36,069 nt of DNA, from contig PJAB01000177.1 of the NCBI GenBank assembly GCA_002887195.1, positions 1 through 36,069 on the forward strand, written 5' to 3'. A program made the translations under genes and the position numbers. Below the pieces are notes generated by a model, which saw only the letters and a program-made list of their open reading frames with translations, had not been told where the DNA came from and did no database searches. Below are positions 1-7,278 of the stretch, one piece after another (position 1 is the first letter of the stretch; each line of letters starts with the position of its first letter). The DNA is from Chrysochromulina parva (Eukaryota > Haptophyta > Prymnesiales > Chrysochromulinaceae).

Positions 1-326
1 CACAGGCCGTGGCCGCTGGTGCACCCATTCGCAAGCGCGGTGCCGATACCGACGGCGAAGCCCGCAAACGCGAGCACTAGTGAGGGAGCTGGCGGAGCCG
101 AAAAGCTTGAAGGCAGCAACACCTGCATGAGGGCGCCGCCTGCGAGCAGGCCGCCAGTGAAGGCAATCTTGGAGATTTCGCGACGGCCGAGGGCGAGGGC
201 GAGGAGGACGTTCTTCATGGAGCCCGAGCAGCCGGCAATACGGCGGGAGAAGAACATGTACACACCGCATGCAGTGCCGATGAAGAGGCCGCCGATGAAG
301 GCTTCGAGGGGTCGGAAGGAGTTCAT
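1..326 (-). CDS. YeeE/YedE-family sulfur (thiosulfate) transporter, partial (N-terminal 108 aa)
   Basis: The frame opens with ATG at 326 and stays open to the left edge, so only the N-terminal part is present. It reads MNSFRPLEAFIGGLFIGTAC and continues with a hydrophobic helix, then RRIAGCSGS, a second and third membrane helix, and ends in GTALANGCTSGHGL at the edge. A membrane-embedded half-repeat with a small-residue RIAG.SG turn and an NGCTSGHG motif is characteristic of the YeeE/YedE (DUF395, TsuA) family. That family moves thiosulfate or related sulfur compounds across the membrane, and its conserved cysteines, such as the one in GCTSGHG, are important. These proteins are mainly bacterial but occur in algae and fungi. 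The substrate is inferred from the family only. The start is credible because no in-frame Met lies nearby upstream and the first helix begins just after it. Confidence 0.8.
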   Translation of the reverse strand, partial: MNSFRPLEAFIGGLFIGTACGVYMFFSRRIAGCSGSMKNVLLALALGRREISKIAFTGGLLAGGALMQVLLPSSFSAPPAPSLVLAFAGFAVGIGTALANGCTSGHGL

Positions 327-700
327 CGTGCTACGTCAGATGGGAATCGGCAATTCAGTCGGAGTCCGGGAACCAGCGTCGGTCGGGATGTCGGATGTGC
401 TCGTCTTCTCTCGTGAGCACAAGTTTGGACGGTATGATGATTTATATTCGGCAAGCCCGAGAGCTGGCCTCCAAGGGCCGAGCTCTGAGCCCCCCCTATT
501 CTAGACAGTACGAGTCCGGGAGGGTGGGGCACGACGAAGTGGCGAGCGCGAGCGCTCGACTTCATGCCGCGCTGCCAGCCTGCCACGCATGCGTAAGAAC
601 CCGTTCATGCCGCTTGCCGGCGTGCTACTACACAGGGTTCAACCCTGTACCTGCACGTCGGCGTACTAAGTACTAGAGCAGCTGGCTGACTGGCAAAGAT
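327..700. other. Intergenic region between the transporter start and the 3' end of the EF-hand/XKR-like gene
   Basis: I see no convincing gene here. The left part must hold the promoter of the leftward transporter gene. At 632-648 there is a perfect 8-bp inverted repeat around a single C (ACAGGGTT C AACCCTGT). It resembles a tRNA T-arm, but no tRNA can be built around it. Confidence 0.5.
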
Positions 701-3700
701 TCAATAACGCCTGCTGCTCAGTAAAGAACTTACTCCGTTGAGTCCCGCGCGTATGGAATCGCCAATAATGCTCGGGATGGATGGTGGGATGGGTGGCGGA
801 CTCAGTGGCGGATCCGATCCCCACTTGTTGTGCGGATTGGCTGGGCCCATCGTCATCCAATCCTCAACCTTCCTTGTGAAGCCTGCTGCAACGCCCTCGT
901 CATATGTGTAGCCCATCTTCTTGCAATCGGAAGGCAGGAGTCCACCGATCTTGGCTTGCTGGCATGTTGTGCCGGACGCCTTGATGAGTTGCAGCTTCTC
1001 CTCTAGCGACCCTTTTCCATAGATCACCGCGACCACCTGCCGATCCAGGCCACATTCCATGCATTGCGCAGCGGAGAAGCCCGCGGACCTGAGCTCCAAA
1101 ATGGAGCACGGGGCAGCCAAAAATTCGAGTGCACTGAAGCCCCCCTTCTTGAGCTCGGCGGTAGTGTAGCCTGGATGGCATTCCCTCAGAAGGTCCCTGA
1201 GCGCGTACCCGCCGAGCCGCATCTCCTCCGCCGTGTAGCCGACGCTCTTGAGTGTGTTTGCGTCAAAGGCCGGCGCGCCATTTGGGAGTCTCGTGAGTTT
1301 GAGGTCTTTCGCAGGGAAGCCGGCCTCGCGAAGCTCGAAGGGTTCATAGAAGCCCTCCCGTCGCCCGAAGGGGCCGAGTGGTCCTTCGACTAGGAGCTCC
1401 TTGACGGTGCGGCCGTCCACGGCCTCGGCGATCCTCTTCTTGAAGCCGGCTGCCTTGAGCTCCTCCTCCGAGAAGCCAACTTCCTTGAGCTCTTTCGCAA
1501 GGAACCCGCCGATCTTGAGCTCCTTCACCAAGCAGCCCTCGGCCTTGAGCAGTGCCAGATTGTACCCTATGGCCTTGAGCTCTTCGACCGAGACGCCGCC
1601 CCTCAAGAGCTCCGTTGGCCGATAGCCGACAGCCTTGAGCTCAGCGGGAGACCAGCCCACCAAGAGCTCCTTGGCTGTGAACCCTTCAGCCTTCAGCTGC
1701 ACAGCCGTGAACCCATGCTCTCTGAGCTCCTTGGGCGAGATTTTGGCGGCTTTCAGGTCAGCCGCGATGTATCCACACTCCTTGAGCTCCGGAATGGTGA
1801 AGCCACCTGCCTTCAGGTCTCCTGCGGTGTACCCGACCGCCTTGAGCGTGCTGGCTTTGAACCCGACGCTCCGTAGGTCGGCCCCGCTGAATCCTGCGCC
1901 GAAGAGCTGCTCAGCCCCAAAGCCCGCCGCTTCAAGCTCCTTCACGGGGAAGCCCACCTCCTTGAGCTCCTTGCATTTGATACCGCTGTTCTTAAGCTCC
2001 TTGGGCATGAAGCCAGCCTCCTTGAGATCACGCAGAAAGAGGACGTCGAATTGGGCGGAGCCGTTGATTTCCTTGGCAGTGAAGCCCTCACGCTTGAGGT
2101 CCTCGAGCTTGAAACCTAACTTCCTCAGACGCTGTGCCGAAACACCGCTTTCCTTGAACTCGCAGGCTGTGAAACCCACCTCCTTGAGCCGCTCGTCGGA
2201 GAAGCCAGCCTCTTGCAGTTGCTGCACCACGAAGTAGGCTGCCTTGAGCTGTGCTAGAGAGAAGCCCACCTCTTTCAGGTTGGTGGCGGTGAAGCCCGCT
2301 ACTCGGAGCTCGAGAGCGGAGAAGTTGCAAGCCTTGAGCACGCCTGCAGTAAAGCCACCCTTCCCGAGCTCTTCCGCCGAAAAGCCCGCGGTCTTCAGCT
2401 GCTCGGCCGAATAGCCCGACTCCCGGAGGTCGCTAATGCTCTGGCCGTTGGTGACTTCGATGAGCCAAGCGTCGAAGCCCGCGGTCCGCAGGTCCTCTTC
2501 CGTGTAGCCAACGGCCCGGAGCGCCCTTGCCGTGTAGCTCCCCTTGAGCTCAGCAGCTTTGAATCCCGCCGCGCGCAGATCTTTGGCCGAGAAGCCTGCG
2601 TCGTAGAGAGCGGCTGCCGTGCGCTTCCCGTTCCGCATCTCTTGCACCAGCCGCTTGTCGAAGCCGGCCTTCTCCATCTCAAGGGAGTCGAACCCGCCGT
2701 CCATGAGCTCAAGGGCGCCATACTTTTCCGTCCGCAACCGGGCTGCAGTGTATCCAGCCGCCCTCAGCTCTGCAATAGAGGCACCCGACTCCTTCATCTT
2801 GGTGAGTGACGTACCCACGCCTTTCAGTTGAGCGATGGTGAAGCCCGCGGCTTGTAATTCCTCGACAGAGTAACCGCCGTTGTGCAGCTCATCCAGCGTG
2901 AAGCCGACCACAAGCATATTCGGCACGGCGTGCCCCGCCTCTCGCAACTCCCGCGCCAGGTACCCTGCCTCCCTCAGCAGCTCTAACGCGAAAGCACTCG
3001 TCGCCTCGGTGGCGTTGTAGCCTGCCAGCTTGACCTTCGATTGATTGTAGCCTCCGTCGCGCATCTCGACTGCTGTGTAGCCTGCAATGCGCATGTCTCC
3101 GAGCCTGTATTCCGCCTTGCGGCACTGCGACACCGTGAAGCCAACTTTGCGAAGCTGAGTGGCAGAAAACTCCGCCTCCTTCAGGTCCGTTGAAGAATAC
3201 GTCGCCTCTCTGAGCTCCGCCAGCGTGTAGCGAGCGGCCTTGAGCTCGACGGCAGTGAAGGTGCCTTGACGCATCTCCGTGGCACTGTATCCAAAAGGCT
3301 TCAGCTGCTCCGCAGTGATAGCACCTTCTCGCATCTCCTTGAGTGAGTACCCCAGCTCTCTCACCGTCTTCACATCCACTCCGAGAGCCTCCTTGAGCTC
3401 AGCCACTGTGAAGCATCCTTCTCGAAGCTGCGCGAGCGAGATGTTGCCGCTGTGAAGCTCGCGGGCGCCAAAGCCGACGCCACGGAGTACCTCCACGCTC
3501 AAGAGACTGAGCACATGCGCACGTCGTGCATGGCCCTCGACGATCACGTGTTTCAGATGCTGCTCCCAAGCGCTTCTCGTGACTCGTTTGGTGACGAGCA
3601 CGTCCTGGATGTACCGGACAATGCGCTCGCCCGCATGCCGACTGCTCTCATCGACCGTGGTCTGGCTCCGATTGACCCGCAATAACTCGGCCATCAGCAT

Positions 3701-6028
3701 GATCTCATCGTGCCACGGGCCGCCAGGCAGCTTGAAGAACTCCATCGCACGTAGTGCCTTCAGCGCCACTTTGCCCCCTGCCCGGATCTGGTCGACGGGT
3801 AATGCGCACTTGGTCAAGTCCGAGATGAAAAGCTGCTTCAAGGAGATGAGAGCAATTGGGTTGGTGGCCATCGCGTTGATCAACGGCGCGCCGCTCGAGT
3901 CTTCTTCACTCCACTGGAGCCCGCTCTGAGCAAGGTTGAGGCGCCACAGACTCTTGTTTTCCTCGAGGGCATTGATCAGCGGAGAGATCTCGCCCTTATC
4001 AAGCTTGTACATACACGTCCACTCGCTGATCGCGCCCTTCTTGAGCGCGTCAAGGGGCAAGCCCCCACCGACGTTCCACAGCTGCCAGACCTTCATCGGA
4101 ATGCTGATGCCCGCCGCATTGGACTGTTCTACCATCTCAAGCCACGTCTTGAGCGTCGCGAGAGTCGAGATCGTAATGGACTGAGGTAGCAGCTGGGCAA
4201 AGTCGAGCATCGCCAGGTCGGTGGGCCGAGCAGTTCCCTCATGAACGCGACCCATGACGCTCACGAGGATATACGACTGCAGCAGGCACTGCGGCAAGCT
4301 TTCGATGAAGATCTCGGCGATGACGCGAGTCGCCTTGTACGCCGGAATGAAGGTCTTGAGCCACTCGGGAAGAGGCAGCACTGCCAAAAGACCAAACGGC
4401 TCGAGGAACATCATCATGTCGAGCAGCAGCGACCCGAAAGGGAACCCCCCCCATAGATAGGCCTTGTAGATGGGACTATCCGCACCAAAGGTAGTCAGAA
4501 GGTAAGGGAGAACTCGAATGTAGATGACCGCGAATTGCGCCACAAGGAAGAAAAGAGACATATGCCCCCACGTAGTGTTGCCAGACTTGTAGAGCAGCAT
4601 CAGTACTTGCACATCCGAGATGACGTCGGCAAAGTAGACTGACACTGTCACGAGGCCGTTCGCAGTGTTCGACAGCGCCTGCGCCAGCTCGCTCTTCACA
4701 GCGGCCTTCTTCTTGGCCGACGATGCACTTTGATCACCACTTCCAGCGTTGACCATGACCTTCTCCAGTTCAGCGCGTCGTCCTTTCAGAGCCTCGAGCT
4801 GAGCCTCAAGCTCCATGGTGACCTTGACGCGCAACTTGATCTCAAGCTCTTCGACCCTGTTGGCCACCTTGTACAACTGCATCTTCAGTTCCTGCGCGCT
4901 CAGCACCGAATGATCCTCTTCGGCGCTCTCATCCAGCGCCTGGTAGCTCCCGCGCATTCGTCGGCGCTCAAACCAGTCCATCATGTCCTTCCAGTAGAGA
5001 GCGACTAAGCCCAGTGCGAACGCCACACCTAAGTCAACTGCCAGATATGCTTCTGGCTCGGCCAGAGCAAAGGTATTGAATTCAATCTTGGCTTCCTGTG
5101 ACCATGTTGGCTGTGAAGGCGGAGGAGGAGGCGCAACGAGACTGGGGTCGGCGAAGTGGGCGCGGAGCTGCTTCGCACTCCAGTTGAAGATCATGCTGGA
5201 CGGGATCGACAGCATGATAAGGAGAGGCAGGTACGTGTCGAGGAACTCCATGGCAAATACTCCAACCTCCCGCGCCGAAGGTAGGGCATCAAAGCACGAC
5301 CCTTTCTTGTCCACAGTGTCTGAAGTCGAGCCCATCTCCAGATCGCCTTCCCTTTTCTTCTTGCGCGGGCTTGTGCTGCGCCCCACGATCTGTGCCTGCT
5401 TCTGAGGCGGTGAACCATCGCCAGCAGGCAGTGGAGACCCACCAGGCCGGTGGGAAGATGAGCCATCCAACAAGGCCGATCGAGCCGACATGAAAGGCGC
5501 TGCCAAGTTAGCTGGGAGCTGCGCAAGCACTGCCATGAGGTCCTGATCGATCTTGAGTTGCCGCATTGTGAATGCGGCGACGCGGCGCAGCCGCATGGTT
5601 TCGCTCACCTTCTGCTCCTTGCTGGGTGCCTGACCTCGTTTCTTGATTTCGTACCACAAGCCCATCGTCTCTTTGAGCTTCGCCGTATCCTCTGTGGCTT
5701 TCTCGCAGGCACGCATCATCAGCCGGAACTCAAATGGGTCGATCTCACCATCGCCATCCTCATCGGCATCCGCCATCATTTGGTCGATGACCTTAGCCTC
5801 CAGAGGCTTGCCGTAGAGCTGTCGCATGGCAAACTCAAGCTCCTTGCGTGAGATCTTGCCGCTCCCGTCTCCGTCGAGCTCTTTGAATTTCTTATCGAGT
5901 GTCTCTCTCGACGTTTTCGGGCTCGACGGTGCGCTCGATTGTGGTGTGGCTGTCAAACTCCTGGTCTGGTTCTTGTTGCTTATGTCCAACTGGCCACCTC
6001 TTGTCCACCTGGCAGAGGAGGCGGCCAT
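701..6028 (-). CDS. EF-hand / XK-related-like multipass membrane protein with a giant decapeptide-repeat tail (1775 aa)
   Basis: The open frame extends to a GTG at 6172, but the first ATG is at 6028 in a good context (gggcATGG), giving MAASSARWTRGG. Residue positions below count from there. Two canonical EF-hand loops lie at about 52-63 (DGDGSGKISRKE) and 89-100 (DEDGDGEIDPFE). A hydrophobic segment sits near 262-282, and a coiled coil at about 375-428. At about 460-595 is a multi-helix region with VISDVQVLMLLY and, later, IFIESLPQCLLQSYILV, which resembles the XK-related (XKR) scramblase family. A short leucine-rich stretch follows. From about 880 to 1730 the protein is a nearly uninterrupted 10-residue repeat of the type (A/V)GF(S/T)AxELKx, roughly 85 units. 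I infer a calcium-responsive membrane protein; the role of the tail is unknown. Scramblase activity is not shown, and the XKR assignment rests on motif resemblance. Confidence 0.75.
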   Translation of the reverse strand: MAASSARWTRGGQLDISNKNQTRSLTATPQSSAPSSPKTSRETLDKKFKELDGDGSGKISRKELEFAMRQLYGKPLEAKVIDQMMADADEDGDGEIDPFEFRLMMRACEKATEDTAKLKETMGLWYEIKKRGQAPSKEQKVSETMRLRRVAAFTMRQLKIDQDLMAVLAQLPANLAAPFMSARSALLDGSSSHRPGGSPLPAGDGSPPQKQAQIVGRSTSPRKKKREGDLEMGSTSDTVDKKGSCFDALPSAREVGVFAMEFLDTYLPLLIMLSIPSSMIFNWSAKQLRAHFADPSLVAPPPPPSQPTWSQEAKIEFNTFALAEPEAYLAVDLGVAFALGLVALYWKDMMDWFERRRMRGSYQALDESAEEDHSVLSAQELKMQLYKVANRVEELEIKLRVKVTMELEAQLEALKGRRAELEKVMVNAGSGDQSASSAKKKAAVKSELAQALSNTANGLVTVSVYFADVISDVQVLMLLYKSGNTTWGHMSLFFLVAQFAVIYIRVLPYLLTTFGADSPIYKAYLWGGFPFGSLLLDMMMFLEPFGLLAVLPLPEWLKTFIPAYKATRVIAEIFIESLPQCLLQSYILVSVMGRVHEGTARPTDLAMLDFAQLLPQSITISTLATLKTWLEMVEQSNAAGISIPMKVWQLWNVGGGLPLDALKKGAISEWTCMYKLDKGEISPLINALEENKSLWRLNLAQSGLQWSEEDSSGAPLINAMATNPIALISLKQLFISDLTKCALPVDQIRAGGKVALKALRAMEFFKLPGGPWHDEIMLMAELLRVNRSQTTVDESSRHAGERIVRYIQDVLVTKRVTRSAWEQHLKHVIVEGHARRAHVLSLLSVEVLRGVGFGARELHSGNISLAQLREGCFTVAELKEALGVDVKTVRELGYSLKEMREGAITAEQLKPFGYSATEMRQGTFTAVELKAARYTLAELREATYSSTDLKEAEFSATQLRKVGFTVSQCRKAEYRLGDMRIAGYTAVEMRDGGYNQSKVKLAGYNATEATSAFALELLREAGYLARELREAGHAVPNMLVVGFTLDELHNGGYSVEELQAAGFTIAQLKGVGTSLTKMKESGASIAELRAAGYTAARLRTEKYGALELMDGGFDSLEMEKAGFDKRLVQEMRNGKRTAAALYDAGFSAKDLRAAGFKAAELKGSYTARALRAVGYTEEDLRTAGFDAWLIEVTNGQSISDLRESGYSAEQLKTAGFSAEELGKGGFTAGVLKACNFSALELRVAGFTATNLKEVGFSLAQLKAAYFVVQQLQEAGFSDERLKEVGFTACEFKESGVSAQRLRKLGFKLEDLKREGFTAKEINGSAQFDVLFLRDLKEAGFMPKELKNSGIKCKELKEVGFPVKELEAAGFGAEQLFGAGFSGADLRSVGFKASTLKAVGYTAGDLKAGGFTIPELKECGYIAADLKAAKISPKELREHGFTAVQLKAEGFTAKELLVGWSPAELKAVGYRPTELLRGGVSVEELKAIGYNLALLKAEGCLVKELKIGGFLAKELKEVGFSEEELKAAGFKKRIAEAVDGRTVKELLVEGPLGPFGRREGFYEPFELREAGFPAKDLKLTRLPNGAPAFDANTLKSVGYTAEEMRLGGYALRDLLRECHPGYTTAELKKGGFSALEFLAAPCSILELRSAGFSAAQCMECGLDRQVVAVIYGKGSLEEKLQLIKASGTTCQQAKIGGLLPSDCKKMGYTYDEGVAAGFTRKVEDWMTMGPANPHNKWGSDPPLSPPPIPPSIPSIIGDSIRAGLNGVSSLLSSRRY
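870..3460 (-). repeat. Decapeptide (30-bp) coding repeat array, about 85 degenerate units
   Basis: On the minus strand almost every 30 nt encodes a variant of (A/V/G)GF(S/T)(A)xELKx, for example AGFSAEELGK, GGFTAGVLKA, CNFSALELRV, AGFTATNLKE. The Gly-aromatic pair and the Leu-Lys pair are the fixed points. On the plus strand this shows as recurring gagctc and cttgagctc words. Some units are replaced by short breaks, such as KRIAEAVDGRTV, after which the register resumes. The units have drifted individually, so this is an old array and not a recent expansion. Confidence 0.85.
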
Positions 6029-6249
6029 GCCCGCCCGCCTCCGCTCGCGACACACGACCTCGCACTTCGATTCTTTTTGGACCCATTTTTGTGCATGTTT
6101 CAGAAGTTTCAGATTGCGGGAAAGTAATGTATCGGTACTTTCTGAGCTGTCAGAATAAACGAAGACGCTCACGTTTTGTCTGGGATCTTTAGATTACATG
6201 TACGAGAAACGATCGTTTGTGTGTGCATGCAACCGAGAAGGTCAAAATC
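6029..6249. promoter_or_regulatory. 221-bp divergent promoter region (EF-hand/XKR-like gene and small + strand gene)
   Basis: The two coding starts, 6028 (-) and 6250 (+), face away from each other over 221 bp. Any core promoters for both genes must lie here or overlap the 5' leaders. The middle part (about 6100-6210) is locally AT-richer than the genes. I cannot identify a TATA box with confidence. Confidence 0.4.
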
Positions 6250-6714
6250 ATGTCGTCCAGCTTCACGCCCTTGTTAACCATGCAGGACGAGCTCGAGGCG
6301 TGGCTACTGGCCTGCCCGCTCGATGCCAAGCAGCTCAACTACAGTGTGACCAAAGCCGGAAACGGCAACTTGCGCATCCAGATTGGTGGCATCTGGGAGT
6401 ACATGAAGCCGCCGCCGCTGGGTGTCATCGGCAGTTCACCAGTTCCATCCCCGCGGGGACCGCTGTCGCCCTCGTGGGCTCCACCGGGTATGCTCCCGAC
6501 TGCTCCATTCTCAGCTGCCGCGCTGCCGCTCTCCAAAGACCCGGTCCACATTCGGCGCGCTATGAAGAAGGCGGCACTCCGCGACCACGCTGCTTCGGCC
6601 ATTTCACCGAGGCTCGCGGGCATTGCGGACGATCATTCGGCGGACAGCGAAGAGGACGATGGCGACGGATCGTGGTCGGTCAAGGCCGAGTCGGGCAACA
6701 GCCATGAGATGTGA
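6250..6714 (+). CDS. Uncharacterised 154-aa protein
   Basis: I chose ATG at 6250 (aatcATGtcg); the frame also runs 11 codons upstream to a TTG at 6217, which is not a likely eukaryotic start. The protein begins MSSSFTPLLTMQDELEAWLL. It has a small folded-looking N-terminal half of about 55 residues, including LDAKQLNYSVTKAGNGNLRI and an IWEYMKPPP element. A Pro/Ser-rich linker follows, then an acidic tail (DDHSADSEEDDGDGS). I do not recognise a family. No signal peptide or membrane segment is visible. Codon use resembles its neighbours, and the divergent partner suggests real transcription. The short length makes a first or last missed exon possible. Confidence 0.55.
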   Translation: MSSSFTPLLTMQDELEAWLLACPLDAKQLNYSVTKAGNGNLRIQIGGIWEYMKPPPLGVIGSSPVPSPRGPLSPSWAPPGMLPTAPFSAAALPLSKDPVHIRRAMKKAALRDHAASAISPRLAGIADDHSADSEEDDGDGSWSVKAESGNSHEM

Positions 6715-7278
6715 GACGCCGAGTCGCGCCATGTGACGCTGGTCGACCTGACGCTAGTAGACAGGTCTACTACTCGTGCATCCTGCATGCTTTCCATGGT
6801 GGAGACGCGTGGGGCTGGATGCAAAGCTGGATGGCGAGTTGGCGGACGTTCGATTGGCTAAACTATGTGCACAAGCGCGCTGCCAATGCGCGCTGCTCTG
6901 CCTCGCTGTCTGAAGCTTTTCCCGCGGACGGAGTTACATGTATCATGCATGCGTATTCGAACGAATGCACGATCTGCCCTTGTGACGTCTGCAGCTGTCC
7001 AGCTGAGGAGAGTCCACGGACAGATGCTGAAGGATTTAGATGAAATGATTGATTGTGTCGTCCTCGAACGCGGCTCAGTGCTGTAACTCGGAACGGGAGC
7101 AGAAGAGCTCCTTATGTCAAGTGATGGCTGTTCATTCGATTCCACAGAGGTCGGAGCGTTATCACACGCTACTCCCCTGATCGCGCACGGGCCGGTCACT
7201 TACCATAAATGGTAGACGCGCCCCGAAATCCGCGCCTGTCCCTGTGTGTGACGGCCAGCACTCTGTGCGGCCCCGAGA
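6715..7278. other. Intergenic region upstream of the O-mannosyltransferase gene
   Basis: No supported gene lies in these 564 bp. At 6755-6772 there is an 18-bp near-perfect palindrome, TAGTAGAC AG GTCTACTA (8-bp arms, 2-nt spacer), about 40 bp after the stop codon of the upstream gene. The remainder is mixed sequence that should contain the promoter of the rightward gene at 7279. Confidence 0.4.

Noticed and set aside
625..660. tRNA-like T-arm (stem ACAGG, loop GTTCAAC, stem CCTGT)
   Set aside because: The upstream about 50 nt give no matching acceptor stem or anticodon arm; it is better described as a 17-bp inverted repeat.
1401..2237. Plus-strand Leu/Ser-rich frames across the decapeptide region
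   Set aside because: They are periodic only because the minus-strand 30-bp repeat is periodic, and they have no coherent domain.
6029..6172. 48-codon extension of the EF-hand/XKR-like protein starting at GTG
   Set aside because: A non-ATG start is unlikely in a eukaryotic nuclear gene; the first ATG at 6028 has a strong context. An upstream exon joining here remains possible.
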